Below are positions 1-10,205 of a stretch of DNA of 22,871 nucleotides, piece by piece. Under the pieces are notes generated by a model. That model did no database searches. It saw only the letters and a list, made by a program, of their open reading frames with translations, and was not told the DNA's origin. The translations under genes were made by a program, and so were the position numbers. The stretch is from Rhizaria sp. SCN 62-66 (lineage: Eukaryota; Rhizaria, unplaced), in contig MEDY01000434.1 in the NCBI GenBank assembly GCA_001724265.1, forward strand, positions 1 to 22,871. The letters run 5' to 3'. The number at the start of each line of letters is the position of its first letter. Position 1 is the first letter of the stretch.

Positions 1-95
1 CCCCCGGCTCCAAGACTCGCCCCTTCGTCGAGTCCAAGGGCCGCAAGTTCGAGCGCGGACGTGGTCGTCGCTCTTCCATGGGCTTCAAGGTCTAA
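1..95 (+). CDS. RPL18: Large-subunit ribosomal protein eL18 (C-terminal end, partial)
   Basis: This is the last 30 codons of a gene that starts left of the window. The frame opens at base 3 and ends with TAA at 93-95. The peptide contains PFVESKGRKFERGRGRR and ends in GFKV. That matches the conserved eL18 C-terminus, whose family pattern is roughly K-P-(Y/F)-V-x-S-K-G-R-K-F-E-x-x-R-G-R-R. eL18 is a structural protein of the cytosolic 60S subunit, and the basic tail contacts rRNA. No splice site interrupts the visible part. The assignment rests on a short but highly diagnostic segment. Nothing can be said about the upstream promoter or the rest of the gene. Confidence 0.9.
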   Translation, partial: PGSKTRPFVESKGRKFERGRGRRSSMGFKV

Positions 96-869
96 GCAGT
101 CCAGTACAAAGCGATTATATCAATACACCAACGTTTGTATCAACTCTCCTGCTACTCGTTTCTCAGCCATCAAATCTCTCGTCACATGCAATAAGATTTG
201 TCACGATGAGCTTCATATACGCTTCAATATAATTGTTTCACAGCTTTTGTGATTTATGACAGATACTTTTGTTGTCAACAGTGATTATTTAGATAGATGC
301 GCTGCGTTGCATGATGACGCAACTCAGCAATATCTTTACGTATAGCTCTTCAGTATTACATGCATTTTTGACCTGCAAAGGATATATATTATTTGATGCC
401 ACATCTCATAACATACTTCATTATTGCTTTTCCAGCATCTATTTGTGCTTCATAATCCATTGTTAAAGCCAGATTTCGCGACCGTTACTGTGATGGATTT
501 TGTGCGAACAGTGCCGTGAGACGAGCGAGAGCGCGACCGTGAGACTGAGACGGAACGGACTCGTGTCCAAATCTACTCGTCGGACGGTAGCATCTTTGCA
601 TATTTCGCGCGTATTACGGCATCATGTGAGACTGGAGCAATGTATGCGCGCGATTGCGTAGCGAAGCACGGGGGTTAGTTGTTTTTTACTCTTCATGGCG
701 GTAGTTTGAGCTGATACCATTGCTTTTTTAACGGTTGGTGGGAGACAATGTCCCTTTCTGCCAACGACTATCACCATCTGCGCTCTGTCACTGCCCTTCA
801 TCCCATTGCTTTAACAAACATCACGTACAGGCATTTGCGCTCTTAAACTACATGGCTGTTTTCTTTTTA
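96..869. other. Intergenic region downstream of eL18
   Basis: About 770 bases with no supportable gene. The first 370 bases are AT-rich and probably include the eL18 3' UTR. The middle (about 470-660) is more GC-rich and carries two copies of GCGACCGT about 50 bp apart (near 478 and 532). I found no tRNA-like box B and no conserved ORF. The short open frames here have no codon bias or recognisable motif. Confidence 0.5.
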
Positions 870-1595
870 CGCCAAGAGACGACGTGCTTCCTTGTTTTCT
901 CGATCATATCCTAACTCCCAGCTGGCCTGCCCTACCTTCACTTGCCCCCGTTTCCCTCGCTTTTCGCTTGCACTGCCATCGTCGCCAACCCCCACCCTCT
1001 CTCTTTCCGTCTTCCCACGCAGTCTCCCCTTTAACCAGACCCTGCAGCACTTGTGCTTTGCCAGTACGTTCCTCGCTTGCCTTTCTCAGACTTACAATGG
1101 CGCGCTTTCTGTTCCCTCGACTGACCGCCCTCAGGCTCTCTTTCACGCAGTGCATAGCACCGTTTTCTAAACGTCAATCCCGATATGCGGCTTGGTTCCC
1201 AATACTCGCGCTTGTGTCATTTTTTCTCACACCCGTCTTTTGCCCCCACGTCCTACTTGTGCCTCGCCTCTAGCTTTCCCTCTCGTGTCACAACCAGAGC
1301 CACCCAGTGTCCAGCTTCTCTTCTCTCGCCCCGTGCTTCGCCGCCTCTGCTCAGAGCCCCGTCTCTCTGCACCCCCGCCCGCGCCCGCGTCTCTCCACCC
1401 CTGCCGCCCTCCCCCCGCGCACCTCCTCAGCGCAGGGCACGAGAGGCTCCCTCCCCCACCTTCACGCAACGCCCACCGCAAAGCACGCCGCTTCGTCCTA
1501 GTCTTCTAGCCGAGCCTTTGTCGAGCTGAGTTCGCGTGACTGACTGACAAAGCGCAGAGAACCAGCGTCGCCTCACTTCCCCTCCGTCGCCCGCA
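870..1595 (+). promoter_or_regulatory. Pyrimidine-rich leader / probable promoter and 5' UTR of the kinase gene
   Basis: From about 870 to 1520 the + strand is overwhelmingly C and T, with blocks such as CTCCCTCCCCCACC. The skew stops near the kinase ATG at 1596. All three forward frames stay open for 60-130 codons simply because stop codons need purines, so those ORFs are not taken as genes. A GTACGT at 1064-1069 matches the 5' splice-site pattern of the confirmed introns, so a 5' UTR intron is possible; candidate acceptors are CAG sites near 1425-1434. Whether the tract is transcribed leader or core promoter cannot be told from sequence. Confidence 0.4.
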
Positions 1596-1811
1596 ATGTC
1601 TGCTCCGACCTACACCGCGGCCCCCGTCCCGGCCCCCGGCGCGCTCTCCGGCTCGGCCGGCTCCGGCTCTGTCTCGGGCTCGATGTCCAGCAGCATGGGC
1701 AGCCCTGGCATGCCCCCGCCGCAGCGCACCTCAAACCTCCCTATCTCGCAGCAGCAGCATGATCAGCAAGCCACATACCAGCAGCAACAGCAGCAGCACT
1801 ATTACCACCAC

Positions 1812-1843
<32 letters not shown>

Positions 1844-3250
1844 CTCGGTAGGCAGCGTCAACGGCGCGGCGATGCCCCAGTCCAACCAGTCCACGGTGCC
1901 GCCCGCTCTGGGCTCGCCCGCCGACGCCTCCGTCTCCGGCTACAACACGGCCAACAACAACAACAACCATCTGCAGCAGCAGCAGCAGTACTATAGCGGT
2001 TTCGCGCCCCCCTCGTCCTCCCCGGCTATCCCCGTCTCTGCCCACGGTCACAGCGGCGGCCACAGCGGCGGCGGCGGCATCTCCGGCGTGACCCTCAACG
2101 CCTCGGCACCGGGCGTGTTCGGCAGCGGCGCGCTGGGCCACTCACACGCGCTGGTGCCGCCCAGCCCGGTCTTCGACGAGGCCACGCCCGTCGACATGAC
2201 CCACGAGGAGCACCGCGCCTACCTGGAGGACGCACGCAAGACCGCCGCCGCCGCCGCCGCGCAGCACTACCAGCAACAGCTCCAGCAGCAGCAGCAGCAG
2301 CAGGCGCAGGCGCAGCAGCAGCGCGCTCTGCAACAGCAGCAGCAGCAGCAACAAGGGCAGTCGCTGCCTCAGCAGCAGCAGCGCATGGGCGGGTTCTCCC
2401 CTGTGCCGCTGTCCGGCTTACCGCCTCTGGCCCCCGGGCCCGCCTCGGCCGCCGCCAACCAGGCCGCGCACGCCGCCGCCGCCGCTGCCGCCGCCGCTGT
2501 GGCCGCCGGGAGCAGCCCCAGCTCCACGAGCAACAACTACAGTAACAACGGCGTCAACGGTGCCTCAGGTGGCGTCGCGTGTTCCCCGGGCACGGCGTCC
2601 CCGTCCTTCACGGGCAACCCGATCGGCGCGGCGCTGGTGCAGTGCGCGTCGCCCTCGCTGCCCGCCGCCGCGCGGTCCGTGCTCAAGGACGTGCAGGCTC
2701 TCGTGGCGGGCTACGCGCTGGGCCCGGTGCTTGGCATCGGCACCTACGGCGAGGTGCGCGCGGGCATTTCGATCAAGACGGGCGAGCAGGTCGCCGTGAA
2801 GCTCGTGGACCTGTCGCGCTTCCGCTCCGAGACGGCGGCGCTGATGCTGCGCGAGATCACCATCCTGCAGCGGCTAGACCATAAGCACTGCATCAAGGTC
2901 GTTGACGTGTTGCACGACGTCCCCGTCGAGGGCACCTTCTGCTCTAAGTGCGCTTGCACGTGCTACAAACCCCCGCTGACGGGCGGCATCACCTCCGCGG
3001 GCTCCGCCGCCGCCGCGCAGGCCGCCGCGCAGGCCGCCGCCACGGGCGCCCCAGCCCCCGCGATCTGCCTCCACTGCAGCCACGAAGTCGCCTCGCACCA
3101 CGCCACGCCCGTCACGCGGCCGCTGCTGGTGATCATCCAGGAGATCGCGGCGGGCGGTGAGCTCTTTGCGATGCTGATGCAGTGCGGCGCGCTGCCGGAG
3201 CCCGTGGCGCGGGTGTACTTCACGCAGCTGCTGGACGCGATCGAGCACTG

Positions 3251-3284
<34 letters not shown>

Positions 3285-6200
3285 CCAGAGAACCTGGTCT
3301 TCGACTCGAACTTCTCGCTTAAGGTCGTCGACTTCGGGCTCGCGGCCTGCGTCGCGGACCGCCCCGCGGGATCGATTGAGCGCGAGCTGGCCGTGCTGCA
3401 CTCGGGCGTCGGGTCCAAGCCCTACTCGGCACCCGAGGTCTCGTACACGCGCGAGATGTACAACGCCTCGGGCTACAAGGGCTATCCGGCGGACCTGTGG
3501 TCCTGCGCCGTCGTGCTCTTCGTCATGCTCGCGGGCCGCCCGCCCTTCTACAAGCCGCTGCTCAAGACCTTCAACCCCAACATGGTCAAATGCAAGCACT
3601 TTGCGCGCATCCTTAAGGGACAGGTACGCTCGAAACAAAATACCTTAAGTTTTGGTAAGCTGTTATCTGTTTAATTTATGTGTCTTTGAACATATCTAAC
3701 TTGTTGTTCCTCTTCTTCTGAATCGCTTTGATCTTTTGCTTGTTCCATCACCACAGGGCTACGAGGGCGTGACTCCGGTCGCGAAGGATCTGATCGCGAG
3801 CATCTTCAAGCTGAACCCCGACGAGCGCCTGACGATCCCGCAGATCCGCGCGCACCCGTGGCTGTGCGGGCCTGAGGCGCTGGCGCAGCAACAGGCGCTC
3901 ACGCCCATGGCTCTGCTGCAGTGGATGGAGACCCGCGTGCGCGCGACTTGGGCCTCGATGCGACGGCCGGACATGGGCCGCGTGCTGGACCAGGCCCGCC
4001 TGCTCGACAGCACTCGCGGGACGCCTGAGGGCGTGTCGCTGTGCCGCGGGCTCGCGCTGGCGGCGCGCGGCGTCGTCTACACGGCCATCGCCGAGACGGA
4101 CATGACCGAGCTGTCCCTGGACCAGTCCAACGCCAGCGTCGCCGCCACAACTACCCCCGGCGCCGCCCCTGCCGCCGCCGCCGCCGCCGCGGGTGCTGCC
4201 CCCGCTGTCCTCACCGCGGCCCCCAGCACTGCGACTGCCCAGACCTCGGCTGCGGCCGCGACGGCGGCGGTCAAGCCGCCCGTGCCGGCCCCGGCCCAGC
4301 CCCAGGCCCAGTCCGGCGCCGGCGTGGGCGTCACTGTGCAGGCCCCGGTGCAGCCCGCGAAGCCTGCCATGTCGTGGCCGGCCATCGCGGCCGACTCGCC
4401 CACGGTCACCGGCAGCATCGGTCCCTCGGGCCGTTACCTGCCCATGCTGCCGCCCTCAGCCATGCCACCCTCCGCCGCCGCCGCCGCGGTCGGTAACCCC
4501 GCCGGCATTTCCGCGTTCGTCTCATCCGGGACGGGCCCCAGTGCGGGCCCCAGTGCGGGCGCGGGCGCGGGCGCGGGCGCGGGCTCCCTGCCGCCGCCCT
4601 CGGCTTCGACTGGCGCCGGCGTCGGCGCTTTCGCTCAAGCCCAGGCCCAAGCCCAAGCCCAGGCGCAGGCGCAGGCTCAGGCCCACGCTGCTTCTCAGCA
4701 GCAGCAGGGCTCTCGCTCGCTGTACACTCAGCAGCAACAGCAGGGCCAGCAGCAGCAGCAGCAGCAGCAGGGCCAGAGCGTCTTCGGCTCCGGCGGCTTC
4801 TCGGCTCATAGTAACGCCCCGGGGGCGGGCGCAGTCCGCCCCAGCGTGTTCCTCGGTCCCCCCGGCGGCGTGCTGATCCCCCCCATGTCGCTCTCTTCCA
4901 CGCAACCCCGCTCCAACGCCCCTGCCGGCGCTGGCGCGGGCGCGGGCGCGGGCGCAGGCGCAGGCTCCGGAGGCGTCCCGGCCTCTCCGCTCCAGACCCG
5001 CTCCTCGGCCTCTGTCTCCGCCACTGGCGCCGGCTCTGGCTCTGCGGGGCCGCAGCAGTCGCCCCGCTCCCACCACCAGCAGCAGCAGCAGCAGCAGCAG
5101 GGCCAGCAGGCGATGGTCGACACGAGCGTGAGCAACAACAACAGCGCGGTCGGCGTGCTGCCGCCTCTGAACAACCGCCAGTCGCTGCCGCCGTCCTACT
5201 CGTTGTCTTTCTCCATGGCTACCCAGGGCCACCAGCTTGCGCCCGCCCCCGCTCAGGCCTCCGGCTCCGGCGCCGGCGCGATGGGCATGGGCATGGGCAT
5301 GGGCGGCATGGGCGGTATGGCGATGGGGTCGAGCACGGCGGCCCCCGCGGCGCCGCTGTCGATGCCGCCCGCGCCGCTCTCGGCCTCGTCGTCGCCGCGC
5401 AACCGTGGCAACAGCGTCACCGGTGGCGGCGCCAGCGGTGAGGGTTCGATCCTCGCGCTGGGCGCGAAGCTGAGCATGCCGGGCAACATCGACCGCGATC
5501 ACTCTGTCCCCGACGCGATGCTGGTCTCGGCCGGCGACGGCGACGCGGCGGCGCTGCACTCGGCCACGGTGTCCCCGACGGGCGTGCTGCGCTCGCTCGA
5601 CGCGCGCGCGGGGTCCGGCGCCGCGTCCCGCTCCGCCTCGGGTCATTACCTCCACCAGCAGCAGCAGCAACAACAATACCAGGGCCAGCAGCAGCAGCAG
5701 GGGCAGCAGCAGGGCATGGGCCAGGCGCAGTATGGCCACCAAGGCCGCGCCATGACCACCGCGTCGCCCACGGCCACCCCGCGCGGCCTGACCTCCGCCG
5801 GCAGCGGCGGGCTCGGCGTGACGTCGCCCAACCCAGGCAACGTCTTCGCGCCTCCGCTGCCGCTGCCGCTGCCGCTGCCGCTGCCCATGCCCTCCAACTC
5901 CGGCTCCGGGTCCGGCGGCTCCATCTCCGTCAACCACAACAACAACAACAACAGCGGCAGCAACGGCTTGGCGCCGGCCTCGCTGTCGGGCTCGGGCAGT
6001 CTCAGCATCGGCAGCGGCAGCGGCAGCGTCAACGGCAGTGCACCGATGCTCATCCCGCCCCCCCGGACCGCCGCTGGCGGCAGCGCCTTCGCCCAGCAGG
6101 CCCAGCAGCAGCACACTCCGCACCACCACGGGCATCCGCAGCAGCACCCGCAGCAGCAGCGCGCGCTGGCTGCGACACCGCTGCAGACGCCCATGGTCGG

Positions 6201-6504
6201 CCCCTCGTCACCGGGTTGGGGGCCCCACACCTCGGGCTTCTCGCCCATGCCGTCGCCCGCCGTGTTCCCGCGTGCCGCCCACCTCCCGCCGCCAGTCATG
6301 GGGCTCAGCAACCAGCTCTTCAGTCTGGGCGGCGTCGGCAGTGTCGGCGCCAACGGCGGGGTGAGCCCGGGGATGCAGCTGCAGGGGGCGGCCAACGGCC
6401 ACGGCCACGCGCAGGGACAGGGCCAGCAGATGTCCGGGTTGGGCTTCAGCCTTGGCGCAGCGCAGTACCAGCAGCAACAGCAACAGCAGCAGCAGTTCTT
6501 GCAG

Positions 6505-6536
<32 letters not shown>

Positions 6537-6567
6537 GCAGCAGAGGCAGATGAATGACGAGCGGTAA
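1596..6567 (+). CDS. CAMK-like Ser/Thr protein kinase with giant Gln/Ala-rich flanks
   Basis: The gene joins 1596-3623 and 3757-6567, giving about 1612 aa, with ATG in CCGCAATG and stop TAA. Residues 1-370 are low-complexity Gln, Ala, Asn, Gly and Ser. The kinase domain (about 371-712) has the glycine loop GIGTYGEV (380-387), catalytic Lys402, helix-C Glu420, HRDIKPEN (559-566), DFG (579-581) and APE (612-614), and ends at HPWL. HRDIKPEN and the late HPWL place it in the CAMK group (SnRK/AMPK/CHK1-like); I cannot name a subfamily. All catalytic residues are present, so it should be active. An insert in the N-lobe (about 449-502) carries clustered Cys and His. The last 850 residues are disordered: polyQ, (QA)n, (AG)n, (PL)n, GMGMG and poly-Asn. 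I see no signal peptide or membrane segment, so it is probably cytosolic or nuclear. Confidence 0.88.
1815..1841 (+). repeat. (CAG)9 microsatellite
   Basis: Nine perfect CAG units coding polyglutamine in the N-terminal tail of the CAMK-like kinase. Several shorter CAG/CAA blocks lie nearby (1750-1800, 1972-1988, 2273-2305, 2331-2353). Pure runs of this length are prone to slippage and may vary between strains. Confidence 0.9.
3624..3756 (+). other. Spliceosomal intron in the CAMK-like kinase gene
   Basis: AT-rich 133-bp phase-0 intron with donor CAG|GTACGC and acceptor CACAG|GGC. A branch-point-like TCTAAC lies near 3696, followed by a pyrimidine-rich tract. Removing it joins ILKGQ to GYEGV, restoring subdomains X-XI of the kinase. 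The kinase homology on both sides makes this junction firm. Confidence 0.92.
4555..4584 (+). repeat. (GCGGGC)5 hexanucleotide repeat
   Basis: Five perfect 6-bp units coding an (Ala-Gly)n run in the kinase C-terminal tail. A related Ala-Gly block occurs near 4930-4966. A (CAGGCC/CAAGCC)-type array at about 4636-4686 codes (Gln-Ala)n. Confidence 0.85.
5857..5886 (+). repeat. (CTGCCG)4-CTGCCC hexanucleotide repeat
   Basis: Tandem 6-bp units coding alternating Pro-Leu in the kinase C-terminal tail. It is one of several dipeptide-coding minisatellites in this exon. Confidence 0.85.
6466..6543 (+). repeat. CAG/CAA polyglutamine block at the kinase C-terminus
   Basis: Mixed CAG and CAA units give about 25 Gln residues, interrupted by Phe-Leu, ending a few codons before the TAA stop. 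The synonymous mixing suggests an older, stabilised tract compared with the pure CAG run near the N-terminus. Confidence 0.85.
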
Positions 6568-7776
6568 ACGCGTCACTGCGTTAGGACCTGGTTCTTAAAC
6601 TAAAGCGAAAGCTAACTAGCTTGCTCTGCGCTCGTTCGTCTCATACAGTCAGGACGCCAAGCACGAAAACTTCTTTTTGCAGTCAACCTAGTCGTTTGCT
6701 ATCAGTTGGCTGTAGTATAATTGGTTTCGTGTGATGCTGTCTCTCTGCTTTACAATGCTTCGATTTGCGTTCGCTTTGTTATCATCTCAATTCATTAACG
6801 CTTTTTTTTAAAAGCTTCGCCCCAAATTGTCAAAACAACACTTTTGTGATTGGTTGGTTTGCAGTCTTTGGATCTATAGCTCATATCTTATCACTTTGTA
6901 ATCTTTGTTCAGTTGTGTTTGTTAGCCTCGTATCTGTCTGTTTTTTTTTGCTGTCATTGGTATCGTCGTTGTATTTTTCCTTTTAGCAATATCTACTTCG
7001 TCGCAACTGTTCCTGTTTTCACTTCTCTGTCTCCTCCTTTGTTGAGTGCCGCACTCCTGGTCACTGTTTGGCGACCGTGTGCCCCGCTTGTAAGTACGTG
7101 GCTGTTGTCGTTACTGTCGCTGTTGCAGAATGCTGTGAGTCTGCCACGCTTGTGCTTAACACCAGCCAGCTTTTCTCTTAGTCCCCCTATCTCTCTCTGT
7201 TGTTACAACGTTGTCCTTGCCGTTGTATGTTGCTAAGCGTGCTATCGATTGTTTCATATATGTTTTTTTCGTTTTTCGTTTATTATCTTTTCTTAACGTG
7301 TCTTGTTATTGTTCGTCTGCTTTTGATGTGTCTTATAGTTATAGCTTCGTTTATCTGTGTCTATACATGTTAATCGTTTGTAGTCCGCACTGTCTTTTTA
7401 ACATACACCACCCTTTACATTACGCGTGCATTACGAACAACTAGTCATTCGTCAGGGTACATTTGTACATCGAGTAGATATAACAGAACATGTTTATGAT
7501 CACAGTCTTGCATCATACCAAACAAGGTGTCAGAGACTTCGAGCAGGCCCGAAGTAAGTAAGGGGTGATATGCGACGACAACGGGGCACATCCGCACGGA
7601 GTAGCGAGACAGTTGCTACAGCCAGTCCGTGACGGCGATGAAGCCACGCGTCATTCAGAGTGAAAAGGACAAGTGATCAGATAAAGTAACATAGAACAAC
7701 ACACTATTACAAATATGATAACTGGCAGCTACCATTCTTAAACTGACTAATTTGCGCAGGACAGTACAACTGACAC
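6568..7776. other. Convergent intergenic region between kinase and glycosyltransferase genes
   Basis: About 1.2 kb separating two 3' ends. From about 6720 to 7440 the + strand is T-rich (runs such as TTTTTTTTT near 6940), consistent with a long 3' UTR or spacer. The ORFs here code only Phe/Leu/Ser/Val low complexity and are not credible. From about 7520 to 7660 the composition shifts to a small GC-richer island within AT-rich DNA; I recognise no RNA or protein in it. No tRNA-like structure was found by eye. Confidence 0.5.
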
Positions 7777-10205
7777 TCAGAAGCACTCTGCGCGGATGCC
7801 CATGATGTGCGTATCGAGCTCCATCCCGACCTCCTCTGGCAGCGCGTCCTTAAGCACCTGCTCATGCGCGCGCACAAAGCGCACCAGCGGGGATGCCGCG
7901 CGCCGCAGCTCCTTGCAGCGCATGCCAAAGGCGACGTGGCCGCCCAGGTCCGCGGCCCGCTGCGCCGCCGTGGCCGCGGGTGCGAGCGCGGCCTTGTGCG
8001 CGGCGCGCAGGCGGCCGAACTCGACGCGGTACCGCGTCAGCGCGCCGAAGAGCGCGTCGAGCGCGCCGAAGTAGCTCTCGTCGGGGAACCCGTCGGCGCC
8101 CAGGGGAAGCGCCTCACGCGGGGGCAGCGCGCCGCCGGCGGGGTCCACCGCAGCGGCACCAGTCACCGGCTGCAAGGGGAAGGAGAGCGCGGGCTGCAGC
8201 GCGTCCCGGCGGGACAGCCAAAGGTTCGCCAGGCGGGTGACAGAGGTCACGCGGCGCTGGGCAGCCTGGACGGCGGCGTCGTCGTTCGCAGCGTTGTTGC
8301 CGTTGCTATTGCCGTTGTTGTTGCCGTTGCTGTTGGCGGGGGACATGGTGGCTTTGTGAAGCTTCAGGGCGATCGACGCGCGGTGCGAAAGCATCTCGTT
8401 GCGGGGGCCGTCCTCGCCGCAGGAGACGCGGTCGATGAGCTGCAGGGTCTCGCGCAGCGTCTCCGCGGCCACGAGACTCCGGGCGCCGGCCTGGAGAAAA
8501 CAACAAACAAGAGGATATAAAGCAGTAGTATGAGAATACAAAGCCAAGAAAATGACATAGACAATTGACAATGTAATAAAATCTATAATGCAAAATACCA
8601 TCGCGATTTGAGCAAACTTAGAGAGATATACATTCAGAAGTCTACTTTTGCGCTCAAGTGCACACTGCAACGTGCAGCTCGTCTAGTAACAAAAGAGAAT
8701 ATTGTCATGTTTTGTTTTGAGACGGTAGCAGGTACGTACCACGACGCGCGCGAGCTCGAGCGGCGCGACGCATGTGTAGAGCGAGTGCCATTGGAACATG
8801 GACCGGAGCGGCATGCGCAGCCGCGCGGCCTTGAGCGCGTAGGGAATCGCCTCGTCGTTGAGCGAAAAGAGCCGGCGCAACTGCGCAGCGTGGAACCAAG
8901 CGTCGGCGCGGTCGGGGTCCAGCGCGGCGGCGCGCTCGTACCACTCGGCCGCGGGTTCATACTTCTTGTACAGCCGCTCGTAGATCTCGCCCAGCTTGAG
9001 CAGCGTGAAGAAGTGTTCCTCCATGTTGCCGTCCTTGGTCCCGATGTCGGCGCGCCGCGTGAAGAAGCCCACGCTCTTCTCCAGCGCGGCCCAGTCAGCA
9101 GCCGTGGCCGCCGAGAGCTTCTCGCCGTGATTTGTGGCGTGGAGGAAGATCTCGTAGTGTGCGTAGCCCAAATAGTAGAGCGTGCGCGTGTCGTCGGGCA
9201 GCTCGGCCAGGTCCGCCTGCAGGAAGCCGATATAGCGCTCCGTCTTGCCAGGCGTGCGGTCCTGGTAGCCGCCAGTCTGCTCGGTCAAGTGCAGGTCCGT
9301 GAGCGTCTGGAAGACCTCCTGGTCGCGCAGCGGCGGCGCCTCGAGGATCTGGTGCGTGCGGCGCGTGACGTGCGCTCCGGGCAGGTTGCGGTAGATCCAG
9401 TCCATCTTGCGCTCGTTGGTGCGGCCGTCGGACCAAATGGTGAACATGTGCTTGGAGCACCGCGTGTCAAGCTGCATCTTGTCGAACTGGGTGGGGTCGA
9501 TCGGGGAGAAGTCGGCGTCCGAGATGAGCCCGTGTGTGCACTGGGGGAACTCTTTGACGCCAACCTGGACCAGCTCCGTCCACGTGGGACCCATGCCGTC
9601 GAACTTGACGGTCACCACGCGGCCCGGGATGTGGCCCAGGTGTTTGTGGATGATCTCCACGGAGTCGTCGGTGTTGGCATCGTCGACGCCGATGACCCAG
9701 CAGTCGATGAGCTTGGCCCACTCGGGCAGCGTGCGCGAGAGGTGCTCGCGCTCGTTCTTGATCAGCATGTTCAACAGCAGCGTGCCGGGGGCGCTGCGCA
9801 GAGAGAAGTGTCGGGGCAAGAAGAGGGACACATGTGAGAAGTTTGCACAAGTGCAGAATAAAACAGATATGTTCGGGTGATATACGACACGTGCGTCACT
9901 CATTTCTTCAATGAGTGCATGTAGCAAGCATAACATTGCTTTTACTGTTTGCGAACGTACCGAGGTCCGGGCAGGTTGGCCGAGGGTGGCTCATAACCGG
10001 GAGGGTAGAACTTCGAGAAGTCGATGTTCCTGTTCTTGCTGTGCGCCACCGCGCCGTAGGGCAGCGCGCTGTCGCCGTCCGTCTCAGAGGCAACAGCAGC
10101 GGCAGCGGTGGTCGAGAGAGTGAGTGTGGCGAGGACGGAGAGGAGGAGGACAGCGGTCGCGAGCGCGAGCCGGGCCCGGGAGAGGCTGCGGCGGGAGCTC
10201 ATCAT
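7777..10205 (-). CDS. Secretory family-2 glycosyltransferase with TPR-like helices
   Basis: Three exons on the minus strand (9961-10205, 8740-9793, 7777-8490) give about 670 aa ending in TGA. The start is the first in-frame ATG of a Met-Met pair. Residues 1-37 are an Arg-rich n-region plus a Leu/Ala hydrophobic core, read as a signal peptide or anchor. From residue 86 the GT2 (GT-A) start LLLNMLIKNE is followed by CWVIGVDDANTDDSVEII and the metal-binding DxD as SDADF (Asp174-Asp176). Residues 283-400 are helical and TPR-like (EIYERLYKKYEPAAEWYERA, then DPDRADAWFHAA), an arrangement known from bacterial and protist GT2-TPR proteins. The last exon adds an Asn-rich linker and a helical tail of unknown role. 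It likely transfers a sugar in the ER or Golgi; donor and acceptor cannot be inferred. Confidence 0.82.
8491..8739 (-). other. Intron 2 of the glycosyltransferase gene
   Basis: AT-rich 249-bp phase-0 intron on the minus strand, with donor GTG|GTACGT and acceptor CTCCAG|GCC. It joins ARVV to AGARSLVAAE. The donor is ambiguous because GTACGTAC repeats the GTAC unit, but only the outer GT keeps phase with exon 3. Confidence 0.8.
9794..9960 (-). other. Intron 1 of the glycosyltransferase gene
   Basis: 167-bp phase-2 intron on the minus strand, with donor CTCG|GTACGT and acceptor TGCGCAG|CGC. It joins NLPGP-R-APGTLLLNM. Splicing connects the signal-peptide exon to the catalytic domain without breaking the frame. 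Confidence 0.88.

Noticed and set aside
884-1529. Several overlapping plus-strand ORFs of 60-130 aa upstream of the kinase
   Set aside because: All three frames are open only because the strand lacks purines. The peptides are Pro/Ser/Leu/Arg noise.
4522-6147. 541-aa minus-strand ORF inside the kinase gene
   Set aside because: It is poly-Leu/Arg/Gly low complexity, the shadow of GC-rich repeats. The plus-strand kinase frame is supported by homology.
6765-7444. T-rich ORFs coding Phe/Leu/Ser/Val peptides that look like membrane segments
   Set aside because: The hydrophobicity follows from T-rich 3' UTR sequence; there is no conserved motif or GC-rich coding signature.
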